From Hyparrhenia diplandra (lineage: Eukaryota > Streptophyta > Magnoliopsida > Poales > Poaceae), in the NCBI GenBank assembly GCA_015847255.1, contig JADLZK010009194.1:1-64000 (forward strand): a stretch of 64,000 bases of DNA, written 5' to 3'. Within the stretch, counting starts at the first letter, position 1, and every line of letters begins with the position of its first letter. Made by a program: the position numbers and the translations under genes. This document shows, piece after piece, positions 1 through 10,952 of this stretch. The notes under the pieces are model-generated. The model was not told where the DNA came from and did no database searches. It saw only the letters and a program-made list of their open reading frames with translations.

Positions 1-301
1 ATTTGGTTAATGTTCAGCAATATCTAACCAGGAGGCTTCACCATGTCACTGAGAACATAATATTGACAACGCACTTTTCCCGCCTCTTTTGTCAAGCGAG
101 AACTATCTCAGGAAAGCAATAATTAATAGCATCAGTATTCCATTACAGAAAAGATTCAAAAGTAAAAGCTGTAGTTCCAGTAACCACTCTTCATACGTAA
201 ACCGATCCTTGATCCATTCACGCTATGTCTATGCCAAACAGGCAAGCAGGATGAGGCCATCCAAGCAACGTGCACCAATAAGATAAGAACAAACACACAC
301 T

Positions 302-480
302 AGTAGTACGGTAGTTGGTCATAGAGTAGTGGTACGATAACCCGGGGTTCAAATCCTGGGCTTGCACACACAAAACCAAAAAAAATCTGGCTATGCCTCT
401 CCCGAAAAATAGTGGCGAAATTTTTTGACTACAATAAGGTGCGGCCCTTATAGAGTTGAGGCGAGGGTTCGCGAGGTTTT
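302..480 (+). mobile_element. tRNA-derived SINE-like sequence, copy A
   Basis: A pol III B-box match (GGTTCAAATCC) at about 348-358 follows a degenerate A-box-like stretch (TAGTTGGTCA..AGTAGTGG) and is followed by an A-rich and then a GC-rich body. That order is typical of plant tRNA-derived SINEs. The same block recurs at about 5815-5995. No target-site duplication was identified and the boundaries are approximate. Confidence 0.45.
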
Positions 481-568
481 CTTGGCTGGTTTAGCACGAA
501 GCCATGGGGCGGCCTTTCCCCGCCCTTGCCGAAGTTCTTTCCGTGATAAGGAAGAGAAGTAGACTTAC

Positions 569-625
569 ATTGAGCGTGCATATTCTAGGATTATTTGAAG
601 GCCAAGCATTGCAAAAAAGACAAGA
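569..625 (-). pseudogene. CDF/MTP metal transporter exon relic, copy A
   Basis: Read on the minus strand this gives AMLGLQIILEYARSM followed by a GTAAGT donor. It resembles the segment GLQIILES that lies in the transmembrane region of Mn-type metal tolerance proteins (MTP8-11 clade of the cation diffusion facilitators). It is the partner of the exon at 6098-6160. The flanking frames are not open, so it is a dead duplicate and not a working exon. Confidence 0.5.
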
Positions 626-947
626 AGTTATAACCAGCATTACAGATTGTGGTAAAGTTGTAAAAATTGCAGGCACAGGGACTCCCGACTCATTGGAAAT
701 ACCACCCAATAAATAACATCATGAAAAAGCATAAGTGTGACCACAATGTACCTGGCCTCCCAAGAACAAATGTTAACCCCTAAAATTGGAGAAGGCCATT
801 ACTTTTTATCCATCTGTTAACTGAAGTACTTTTATTTTCTTTTTACATGTCGCTCGACTTGTTGAGTTAATATTCTGAGAGATATCCTTTCTAGCAACAA
901 TATGGAAGGACCGTTGAAGATAGCAAGGACAACAAAACACTCAATCA

Positions 948-1584
948 CGGCTAGCACGCAGCGCGTCTCCGTCGCTTCCGCCTACACCGGTGGTAAGCCG
1001 GTACCCCGGCTGCCCGGTGCATCGCCGGGTGGGGAGAGAGAGGGGAGGGAGAAAGGAGGTCGAGAGTAGAGAGGAGAGAGGATGGAAGTGTGATTTTCAC
1101 TAAAGTTCAGGGCTTTTTGCAAAATGCGACTGGCCTGATCTAGGCCGTCCGTCCGCCTCGGGATCGGACAACCGTGAAAATCCGTGGCGTGGCCACGCTT
1201 GTTTGGCCCTCTTTTTTGTTACATATAAATCATCTAGAGAGATTTGTTTCTAATAAAAATAGGATTAGTAGACACCCTAATGTCATCGTGAGAATGGAAA
1301 AATAAATATCTTTTCACCGCGTTCTTTTTTGCAACGTCAACCACAGGAAAGAATTTTTTTTGAATTGGTCAGCGAATGCCTGTGTTGATCATCAAACACG
1401 AAGTTAAGACTCAATGCAATTGCGAAAATCTCGAGGTCGCCGTTGCAACGTCAACCACTGCAGGAGGAAATAATTTTTGGGTGATCAGCGGATGCTTGTG
1501 TTGATCTTCAATCATGAAGTTAAGACTCAATGCATCCAGGTCGTCGTTTACTAGTTCCACTCTGAGCACAATGCTAGAACCTAA
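948..1584. other. Intergenic, with a short tandem duplication
   Basis: No gene seen. About 1332-1441 and 1445-1550 are imperfect tandem copies of a unit of about 110 bp (both contain GCAACGTCAACCAC and GAAGTTAAGACTCAATGCA). About 1236-1320 recurs at 14149-14231. Confidence 0.6.
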
Positions 1585-2075
1585 GAGCAAGTATTATAAT
1601 ACACCCATAGGCCAGTTTGTAAAGGTTCATTACGACCTTCGCCGCCCACTCATATAGTAGTTAGCTTTTTTCTAATTAATACAAGGCTCACTTGTCTATT
1701 CTCACATAGTTTCTTGGTTCTTGTGCCCAAGCCGGTTGTAAGCTTAGGGTCGATCTCAATGGGAGTTTCATACACGTTTTCATGACATTAAATATAGTTG
1801 CCCGCCGTCCGAAAGTTTACTTTTTGCATGAAACTCGAGGAGAGAGAAGACAAAAGTTTCATCTTGGTGAAACTCTATGAGTCATGGAATTAAATGCATA
1901 TGAAACTTTAGAATGAAACTTTGCATTGAGAGGGGTGTTTCATCCTAGTTTCATTTCATCTTATAGTCTTGAAAAGAGTGCAATAAACTCTCCATTGACC
2001 TGGCCCGCTTCTCTTTCATCCCTTCTCCTCCACATCATCATTTAGCCGGCTTATAGCCTTCCATAATACTTGCTC
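1585..2075. mobile_element. Tourist-like MITE (TSD TAA) with a nested inverted-repeat insert
   Basis: The element starts GAGCAAGTATTATAA and ends with the inverse ATAATACTTGCTC. Both ends are flanked by TAA, the 3-bp target duplication of PIF/Harbinger-type MITEs. Inside, about 1750-1999, a second inverted-repeat unit begins TCGATCTCAATGGGAGTTT and ends AAACTCTCCATTGACC, which looks like a nested MITE. No coding capacity. Confidence 0.75.
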
Positions 2076-3946
2076 TAATCACAAATATTAATTAAATTAA
2101 ACCCTGGGTCTAGTTATTATGGGTGATAACGTTATCTTTTGATTGTCGTGCCACCAGCTGTACAAGTTGCACTGTGCTCGAGAGAATGGTCAAACAAATT
2201 GTAAGCAATGGAAGTCGTCACATATGCATCGCTCAAACATGCATGCATGCATATTTGAGCGTATTGTACTCATGCATTATTTATGCGTATACATGATTTC
2301 TACAGCTTTTTTTAAAAAAAAACTTTTATTTTGCAGCAAAATCCAAGGAAAATAAAGGAATTAAATGCATAAGCAGCCTCTATTGTCAAGGTGCTACTTG
2401 TGGCTATACGAGTCTCTAAACTTGTTAACTGGGTCATCACAGCGGTCGATATGGACTACAAATTGACCTAGCACTATTTAACAAGTTTAGAGACGTGCAG
2501 TGAACCATTTAACAACTTATAAACTCACAAAAACATTTTTTAAGTTTGTAGACCAAACCGCAGTTGCAAAAAATGAAGCACCCCTTGACAAGTCCAGTGA
2601 CCACTCATACGTTTAACTCTTAATGACTCAAGCTAACACGCATGTTGCAGCAGATTTTCTTAGAATAAAGTTGTTACATCATTACATGAGATATTGTCAA
2701 AGCTAGGCAAGCTAACGAAAAGAATCACATAAAAAGCTAACAAAATATTATATCGAATTATACGAGGATGGGTCGGTCAAATAAATACTATGATGTGAAT
2801 GCTTTATAAATTCTGAGCTTCTCAAGTCAAACAATTTCAAGTCTGATCAAATATATAAAAAAAATATATTAATATTTACAATGTGTAATAAGATAGATTA
2901 ATAGTGGACTGTATTATCATAATAAACTTATTTGATGATACAAATGTTAATACTATTTTCTATAAACCTAGTCAAACTTATGATTGTTTGAATTCTCAGG
3001 AATCAAGACTATCATTATGTCTGAGATGGAGAGAGTATGCTGATAGATTAAAAATAGTACTGCCTTTTGTTCCAAAATAAATCAATTCCTTTCTTTCAAA
3101 AAATAAATCAATTCCTACCATTTCCCTAGGTCAAAAACAATAAGTAAATTTTGAATATATATTTCATGATGTATCTAATCTAATGATCTAATTCGCTGTC
3201 AAAAATATTGGTGTTTTTTCTATAAAATTAGTTAAACTTAAAATAGTTTGATTTAGCACAACTCTCAAAGTTGATTTAAATTGGTACAGAGAGGGTAATT
3301 ATACTTTATGGAGAATAATGTGGCACTTGTGGGGCTGGATAACTATACTTATTGAAAGGTAATGTAGCACTTAGTGGGATGTATAAAGATTGATAGCCTA
3401 TGTAGTGTAGTTAAGATTGATAGCCTATGTAACTGGACCCAGATTTTTCACCTATACTGTACGTGACGAAGCAGTCCAGTGACAAAAATCTTGAACATTC
3501 AGCTCCAGTAACAAGAAAAAAAAAAAACCGTAATTGTACCTCGATGGATAACACTAAAAAGAAGAAGAAAAAAACTAAATTACTTAGACGTTAGAATGGA
3601 GCAAGAAGCTGATTGAGTTTCAATAGGCCTTCCAATAACAATGGTATCAAATAATAAAACTTTTATGCCATCGAAAAAATTTACCGAGATGACTTAAAGA
3701 AGCTAGGACTTATCATGTCATCTAGAGAGAGCATATCAGCCTAAAAAGTTAATAGTGCTAAGACAAATCGTTAATTGTAGCCGCTTCGTTACTTGCATAG
3801 TTGTGTGTACTTAATGCTGAAGTCAAGAAGCTCCATTAACTCCAGTGAATTTAAAAGCCTCCACTTGGTCTTCGATTGAAACACCACTATGTCTATCATC
3901 AATGTGCATACTATTAACATAAAGAATCACTGATGGCCACAAGCAC
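2076..3946. other. AT-rich intergenic DNA
   Basis: No gene recognised. It holds a short hairpin with 18-bp arms (2410-2427 with 2477-2494; AGTCTCTAAACTTGTTAA and its inverse), short local duplications at about 3340-3430, and the upstream region of the glycine-rich gene. Open frames here are short and show no family signal. Confidence 0.6.
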
Positions 3947-3954
3947 TATAAATA
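3947..3954 (+). promoter_or_regulatory. TATA box of the glycine-rich protein gene
   Basis: TATAAATA lies 60 bp upstream of the ATG at 4014, in a sequence context (CACTATAAATACCC) typical of plant core promoters. Confidence 0.65.
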
Positions 3955-4013
3955 CCCATGCAGACTTGACTGGAACTCATCTCAACTCAAATACTCTCTA
4001 GCGCTAGCTCACA

Positions 4014-4574
4014 ATGGCAGGCACAAAGCTAATATCACTGGGGCTCATTGTGTTCTCATGAGCATGGGATTAGCAAATGCTGTGAGGGTGGCTAGATACT
4101 CTAGTTCTGATGGGTCAGGACAAGGAAGGGGAGGGGTGGGGGATATGTGAATGGTGAAGGATCAGGGAAAGGGTCCGCACCGAATGAGTGATAGTGGTCC
4201 GAGTGGTGTCCATGCAAGTGCTGGAGGGGGGTGGTGAAGGTGATGGAACTAGCGAGTCTTGTGGGTCTGCATGGGGGTGTCGGGGAGGGTCAGGTTCAGC
4301 AAGTGGTACATACTATAATGGTAATGGAGGATCTTCAAGTGCTGGTGGTACCGGTGGGGGGGTGGAGGTGGTGGACAAGCTGGAGGTTCTTGGGACTCCA
4401 GTGCTCAAGGGTCCTGGTAGTGGCATCGGATCCGCTCTAGCTGGGCGCGGACGGACCAAGTTCCGCAGGTGCAAATGCTAATGGCAATGGTAGTGGCACG
4501 GGGGAACAGCCAAAATGGTGGGACCTGGTGGTGGTAAAGGTGGTGGATCCGGGTATGGTGATGCCTACCCTTGA
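4014..4574 (+). pseudogene. Glycine-rich secreted (cell-wall-type) protein gene, frame broken
   Basis: The ATG at 4014 opens a signal-peptide-like start (MAGTKLISLGLIVL), and a shifted frame continues MGLANAVRVARYSSS. This is followed by long glycine/serine-rich stretches and ends GSGYGDAYP with TGA at 4572. The layout matches grass glycine-rich cell-wall structural proteins: signal peptide then Gly repeats, single exon, secreted. The reading frame switches at several points (about 4050-4056, 4128-4136, about 4184, and again in the second half), mostly next to G runs or repeated codons. No single frame crosses the gene. The promoter and both ends look intact, so the breaks could be base-calling errors in a living gene or decay. 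Confidence 0.65.
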
Positions 4575-4902
4575 TTTTGTATCAAGTCAATCTAAAACTG
4601 GAGCCCATCGTCCTTTCTTATTTGAAGTCATAGATTTATTTTTTTTTGTCATGCTTTTGTTAGATTTGAATTAATGAAGGGCCCAACCGCTACCTATTGT
4701 AAGCCCGTAAAGGTGCAGCTTATGAGAAGATGTAGGCATGCCGGTTTATGAAAGAAATCATACTCCTCCTTTGTCGCTTGGTCACTATACATGAAGATTT
4801 TTTTAGATTTGTTTTTGGGAGTTATTAAGTTTCATCGGATGCCTACACCATGCACATCACATGTTGTGATCTTTCAATGAAATTACTTGAGTAGCTTATG
4901 TC

Positions 4903-5214
4903 TGTTGGCACCTACACCAAGCACCAAGGTGACCAACCTGCTCACCACTCTCCTCTCCTCCCCCGATCCAAGGAAGAAGATGAGCCGAGCTCACTTCCAC
5001 ACAAACACACACATTGCTCGTTCCTGTTCTGCTATCGAGAACCGAAACTCGAATGTGGGGTTTGAACTGAATTGCATTGCATACAAGTACTCCTATATAT
5101 ACAAGCTACATGTACCAACTATGGTACTCTTAGGCATGCCTGAGTACAGCCCTATCTACTCCTAGTACATGATGAGATCACCCCACTACTTGGTATGGTG
5201 ATGTACTTCTAACA
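4903..5214 (-). mobile_element. Possible short solo LTR
   Basis: A 312-bp unit running TGTTGGCAC..CTTCTAACA has copia-type TG..CA ends. On the minus strand it contains a TATA-like TATATATAG, as an LTR promoter would. It lies between the glycine-rich gene and the MTP relic. The 5-bp flanks (ATGTC / ACTAC) do not match, so the call is tentative. Confidence 0.35.
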
Positions 5215-5417
5215 ACTACTTGTACTAGTGGCCTATTGCCATACTTCTACATGGCTGGTGAGGGTTATCTCATGGTCGACGCCATGGCTGCTTCTGCTAC
5301 AATCAATTGACAGCACAAGCTAATCCTAAGCATGGCTAATTTGCAAGCAAACACAAGTGCAAAAGGCAGATTATGTCTTACAATGTCATATATAATACAG
5401 AAGTACAGGTCACTTAC

Positions 5418-5516
5418 AATGATAGCTCTAACTGGGTCAATCCAAGCTTGAACATAAGTAGCAAGAAGTGCAGCCACAAGCCCAATAACATTGGTGATAA
5501 CTGATAACATCAAAAA
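5418..5516 (-). pseudogene. CDF/MTP metal transporter exon relic (ITNVIGLVAALLATY)
   Basis: The minus strand encodes VITNVIGLVAALLATYVQAWIDPVRAII followed by a GTAAGT donor at 5412-5417. This matches the transmembrane segment DVxTNxIGLVAALLA..WIDPVGAI of plant Mn-type metal tolerance proteins, which move Mn2+ into vacuole or Golgi. Upstream the frame is broken by a 7-bp tandem duplication (GTTATCAGTTATCA), and the usual WIDPVGAI reads WIDPVRAI. Only two exons of the family are present (this one and 6098-6160), so it is a pseudogene fragment. Confidence 0.65.
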
Positions 5517-5814
5517 GGTGATACTTGTTCATAGGCCTTAACTTTCATTTGGTTAATGTTCAAGAATATCTAACCGGTGAAGCTTCACCATTGTCCGAGC
5601 ATAATATTGACAACCCACTTTTCCCCTCTTTTGTCAAGCGTAACTCATCTCCCCCGAATGCAATAATTAATATCATCGCATTACCCTACGTAAAGATTCA
5701 AAAGTAAAAGTTGCAATTCCAAAGAACAACTCTTTATACGTAAAGCGTGCCTGACAGCAAGGAGGATGTGGCCACATCAAGCAACGCACCAATAAGATAA
5801 GAACAAATGCACTA

Positions 5815-5995
5815 GTAGTCCGGTAGTTGGTCACCAAGTAGTGGTACCAGCCAACCAGGGTTCAAATCCCGGCTTGCACACACAAACCAAAAAAAATCTT
5901 GCTATGCCGCTCCCCGAAAAATAGTGGCAGGCTGCCTGACTACAGCTAAGGTGCGGCCCTTATAGAGTTGAGGCCAGGTATCGAGGTTTTCTTGG
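5815..5995 (+). mobile_element. tRNA-derived SINE-like sequence, copy B
   Basis: Second copy of the block at 302-480, with GGTTCAAATCC preserved as the B-box match. It shares all flanks with copy A, so it was duplicated with the surrounding segment and is not an independent insertion. Confidence 0.45.
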
Positions 5996-6097
5996 CTGGT
6001 TTCACTGAGGTCTTCTTCAAGACAAAGTCCGTGGGGGCGGTCTTTCCCCACCCTTGTCGAAGTTTCTTTCCAGGATAAGGAAGAGAAGTAGACTTAC

Positions 6098-6160
6098 ATT
6101 GATACCAATGAGCGTGCAGATTCTAGGATGATTTGAAGGCCAAACATTGCAAAAGGCAAG
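6098..6160 (-). pseudogene. CDF/MTP metal transporter exon relic, copy B
   Basis: The minus strand reads FAMFGLQIILESARSLVSM and then a clean GTAAGT donor (6092-6097). It resembles the GLQIILES..LxS segment preceding the TM region of Mn-type MTP proteins and lies in the right order upstream of the exon at 5418-5516. No further family exons are recognisable upstream to 8 kb. Confidence 0.55.
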
Positions 6161-6534
6161 CAAATATTGCTATAACCAAGATTACAGATTGTGGTAAAGT
6201 TTTTTTTTTTGACAAGAAGATTGTGGTAAAGTTGTAAAAATTGCAAGTAATAGGACCTCGACCTATTGAAATACCAGCTCCCATAAATAACGTCATGAAA
6301 AAGCATAAGTCTTACCAATGTACGGTCTCCCAAGAACAAATGTTAAACACCTAAAATTGGAATAGAAGGCCATTACTTTTATCCATTTGTTATTAACTGA
6401 AGTACTTTATTTTCTTTTACTGTTGTTCTAGTTCGATTTGTTGAGTTAATATTGGGAGAGATATCCTTTCTTGCAACAATATGGAAGGACTGTTGAAGAT
6501 AGGAAAGGACAACAAAACACTCAATCATTCTATT

Positions 6535-8756
6535 CAAACGTAATCGAATGCAAGAAATGGAAGTAAGGTCATACTTGGTGTGGAACTCACCAGAGATTGC
6601 ATGCACCTTTTACAAATTGGGTATTTGTACATATGGATTTGGTGTTTGCATGGAAAAGGCAATAAACTACAATATAAACCCAGATAGGAAGTCCAAGAGA
6701 GAATCCAAGGCGAATAATAACGGCTAGGAACCACTCCTTACCGAGCCACAAACTTTTACAGAAAAAAGAACCATGTTTGCAATGTTACATGATTGGATAG
6801 CCCAAATCTCTTTTTCAGGCAACTGTTACACGCAAACTTTCGCAAGCAGGCTGATCTACAGGTAAAAAGAATTGCTTCATTTTTAAAAAAAAATGGATGG
6901 GGGGGGGGGGTGGGGTGGGGGGGAGAGAGAGAGGAGGAGGGGAGGGCCGATTGTCTTTTTTCCATGTCACGATCAGAGAAAGAGTACAAAACAAACCGTA
7001 GATGTAGCAGGAAGGAAACCATGATTTGTCAAGTGTGTCCATTTCACCAAAAACTTTCCACCAATTTCCAACTGTTCTTGGTAGCATTGTACAACACCAT
7101 CTGCAGGGCCTTGACCTGCATATAGAGTTCAAGATCGTGCATCGGAGACTGAACTACACCAACAGGATCCAAACAATTCTACAGCATTTCCTTTTTCTGA
7201 AAAAAATAATTCTACAGCATTAGTCTCAGAGGAACTCGAACCACAAGAATATACTTGTAGAACAAAACAGAAATATATGAACATGAATGAAAGTATCCAA
7301 CTCAGTTGTATTTCGCTTGTGTGTATACAATTTGCACACAAAAGAAAAATGTTAACTTCCATCATCCTTACAGAATCTTTTTGCTTATGTAAGCTATGAG
7401 CCTATGAGAACTTTTGGAAGGCTGCCTGATGATTTCCAGATTCCATCTCTGAATGGAATGTATTGTCTTTAGAAAAAAAAATATATATAAACTAAAAAAA
7501 ATAGACCTTTTACCAGACCTTTTAAGAAAGACACAAAGAGAGATACAATAGACAGGTGAAAAGAAAACATATGATCAAATTGAACAAAAGCTAAACCTAG
7601 TTCAGATCCAAAAATGCTAAAGTGAGAAGGATCTTTGGTTGAACAATCTACAAGTAACCCTTTGACATCTTCTACCAAGACAAAAAAGGCAAACAATTTC
7701 GACAAAAAAATACAGACACAAGAGGTTCCATAGCTTGAGGGATACGATATTCATCATCTATCTCAAATTTCCAAGAAGTTCAGATTTTAATACTGGAACA
7801 CAACCACAGATAAGAAAATTCACCATCATTTTCAAAGGCCACGATGCCACATCTCAATATGAAGAAAATGATATATATTATAAATACCAATGTCCAAAAA
7901 GCATGCATCATCGCCCAATAATTACTCTACTCTTCTGAACCCAGTGCAATAGCTCTTCTCAGCAAATTGCTTCATTAAAATTCTACGTTTCCAACTGACT
8001 AACATACCTCGATGCGCACATGCACAGACAATGGAAACAACATCACCGAAAACTCTATTCATACACTATCTCCTCTATTGTTGCCTTGACGAAGATGACA
8101 AATTGATGACTACTTATATATAGCACAAGTCGGACTTATTAATAACTATCAATAGAGTTCTGTGCTTCAGTACTTATTAATAGCTATTTAGTCAAACACA
8201 AGGCCGGACCAATAAACAAGGAAATTCATAGACCATTATATATAGCACCCAAGCACATGCATAAAAAACCATGACAGGACTGCTGCTAGCAATATCTAAC
8301 GAGAATGTCCATTTGAAAGCAACACATGCATAAAAAAAAACCATGGCAGGGCTACTGGTTGCAATATATAGAGAGCTTCCATTTGAAAGGCAACGCGCAA
8401 CCTAGCACGCCGAGGAAGTCCTGAAGCCCTCGCGCTAGCCTCTCCTTCCTCGCGCCCCCAGGCGGCATGGAACCCATCGGTTGAGCCGTCGGGACCGCTC
8501 TCCCATGCACAAACCGCCGCCCGCCCGCCCCCCTTCGTCTTCGGCCTCCACGGAACGGAGGAGAAGCTCCTCGCCCTCCCTCGCTCCAACCGCCGCCATT
8601 CCCTCCGGCGTCAACCCTAGAGAACGGCGAGGTGAGCCTACCGACAAGCGCGCCGGGCCGCCGGGGTAGAGCTAGGTGGAAGGGCCGTGGAATGGGTTGG
8701 AATGGCGGCGGCCGCCACCGCTGGAAAATGAACAAGCGAGAAGACGATCACGAGAT
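6535..8756. other. Intergenic, no supported gene
   Basis: Contains a G-rich run (6899-6935), oligo-A/T tracts and a GC-rich patch (8390-8720) with overlapping short frames on both strands. None of these has a recognisable domain or splice structure. Confidence 0.5.
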
Positions 8757-9678
8757 AGGAAAAAAGTCGGATTCACTCCCCTGCAAGGCTATCACAAAAG
8801 TTTACTTTTTCCTCCCTCAACTTCGAAAACCCGGACATATCACCTCCCTCAACTTTTCAAACCATGCAAATTACCTCTCAACGGTTTTTAAGGTGGATTT
8901 GCTATAGTAATCGTGGTTTACTACATTGCCAGTGGGTTTTGCTACAGTCATAGTGTCTTTGCCTTTTCTTTTTAAAAAAAATTCTGATTTAATCTTTAAA
9001 AATCATAGTAAATTATAGAAAAATCATAAAATAAAAAAATCCAATTTTATTGGAGTCCACATGATTAGATCTACACAGTGAATATATAATATGATATGCT
9101 TCATTACAAAGTTTTTTGCTACGGAAGGTTTTGTCTTTTTTTTTTTATATTTATAATTCGTAGCTGCAACTTCTATAATTATTTTGTTAGACAAAAGCAC
9201 ACCATATTATATATTCACCGTGTAGATCTACTCATGTGGAGTCTAACAAAATTGGATTTTTATTTTATGATTTTTTGTGATTTACTATAATTTTTTAAAG
9301 ATTCAGCTAAATAAATAAAAAGAAAAAGACAAAATCTTTTTTAGCAAAAAACTTTATACTAAAGCATATCAAATTATATATTCACTGTGTAGATCTAATC
9401 ATATGGAGTCCAACAAAATTGAATTTTTTATTTTATGATTTATTATAATTTTTCAAAGATTCAACGAGATTTTTTAAAAAGAAAAGGTACTGGTACTGTA
9501 GCAAACCCACGGACAATCGTAGCAAACCACGGTTACTGTAGCAAATCCACCTTCAAAACCGCCGAGGGAGGTAATTTGCATGGTTTGAAAAGTTGAGGGA
9601 GGTGATATGTCCGGGTTTTCGAGTTGAGGAAGGAGTTGAACTTTCGTGATAGTTGGGGAGGGAATCCAGACTTTTTCC
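8757..9678. mobile_element. Long-terminal-inverted-repeat DNA element (MULE-like MITE)
   Basis: About 220 bp at 8757-8980 recur inverted at about 9460-9678 (AAAGTC.GGATTC, CCCGGACATATCACCTCCCTCAAC and GCAAATTACCTC in both arms). The interior carries a further AT-rich segment in three copies (9056-9110, inverted 9200-9245, 9366-9415, all with AGATCTACACAGTGAATATA-like sequence). Long TIRs and the lack of coding capacity fit a non-autonomous Mutator-like element. No convincing flanking duplication was seen. Confidence 0.65.
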
Positions 9679-10596
9679 TCACAAATATGTTTAGCCAATG
9701 GGCTCTCCAAAGTCCAAACTATCGCATATAGGCGGATGTTGCTGCAAGGCTTCTTTGGAGTTTCCCACGAACAAAACATCAAAGCCCATCTAGAAAGGAA
9801 CAAAGCCCCTGTAAAAACTATTATATCAAAGCCCATCTATCATAGTTTCCTTGGACTCTAAAACCAGCCATCATCATCTTTGTCCTCCAAATTCTCACTG
9901 TCTGGGTTTGGAGCGACTTCAAATATGTTTGGGTTATTGTAAATACGTACTTGAGACGCTTCTTAAACCACAAAAATTATCAGAGCTTTAAAAATTCTAA
10001 TGGAAAATCTAGAAGCATATTGGGATGAAAACTCCAAATAAAATATAGCTCGCAACAGCATCTTTAGAAACTTTGGAAAAAAGGTATATTTGGTTAAAGA
10101 AAATGTAAAAATTACATAGGAAAATCTAGAAAAAATTCCTAAATATTATAATATCAATGTATAAATATGTTTAAAAACATGGCACAACAAAAATATGAGT
10201 TACAATCAACATAAATGTGACATACGTTGATCTGGAATGCATTCGTCCTAGGTGTGTCTTATATTTTTTGTAGTACAAAGTTTTCAAAACACGTTTGTCA
10301 TTGGAATGTTCTAGGCACCGCAAAAAAATAGCGCTATATAGCGGCGCTAATAGTGGCTAAAAGCGGTTGTCGCGATCTTCGATTAGCGCTAAAAAGCCGC
10401 TATAGCGTTTTGGTCAAGCTCCCGCTAAATTCTCAGAGCCCGCGATTTTAACATTGGTTCTAGGTAATTTCTAGATTTCTCTAGATATTTTTTGCATTTT
10501 ATAGATTTCTCTATATCTTTTTGTAGAATTTTAAAAGCTCATAAACATTTTCTATGATTTCAATCCCTTATCAAGTTTTTACTAGCTTTTTAATTA
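9679..10596. other. AT-rich intergenic DNA
   Basis: No gene. It contains a compact palindrome-rich patch at 10325-10450 built from GCGCTA / TAGCGC / CGCTATA words. Confidence 0.5.
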
Positions 10597-10794
10597 CTTC
10601 CTCCATCCCAAATTGTAAGTCATTTGACTTATTTGGCACCAAGTTAGACCACTCATCTTATTCAAATTTCTTTTTGCAAATTATCACTTCTTCAAGAATA
10701 ATTGAACATTTTTGCATAAGTTTTTTTTGAATAAGATAAGCGGTCAAACTTGATGTCAAAAAGTCAAATGACTTATAATTTGGGATGGATGAAG
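10597..10794. mobile_element. Stowaway-like MITE
   Basis: 198 bp with inverted ends CTTCCTCCATCCCAAATTGTAAGTCA and its complement, flanked by TA on both sides (Tc1/mariner-type target). Non-coding. Confidence 0.75.
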
Positions 10795-10952
10795 TAGAAA
10801 AAGAACAACACCATCTTCAAAATCACTCCAAACCAGGGTAGGAGGACAATTTGCACATTGTGAGAGTAGGGCTAAGATACATGGTTTTAGAGTTTGAGGA
10901 GGAAAATGAAACTACTCTAATAATTAAGAGAGACATAATAGACGTTTACTTT

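Larger units (their letters stand above)
1..947. repeat. Direct repeat copy A (MTP pseudogene segment)
   Basis: About 950 bp that recur in the same orientation at about 5549-6524 with scattered substitutions and small indels. Both copies hold the same decayed MTP exon and the same tRNA-like SINE, so the SINE was present before the duplication. The left edge is cut by the window end. After position 947 the two copies diverge abruptly. Confidence 0.85.
5549..6524. repeat. Direct repeat copy B (MTP pseudogene segment)
   Basis: Partner of 1-947, same orientation. It contains the same SINE-like block (about 5815-5995) and the same decayed MTP exon. Copy B has a short duplication/insertion with a T run at about 6196-6235. 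Confidence 0.85.
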
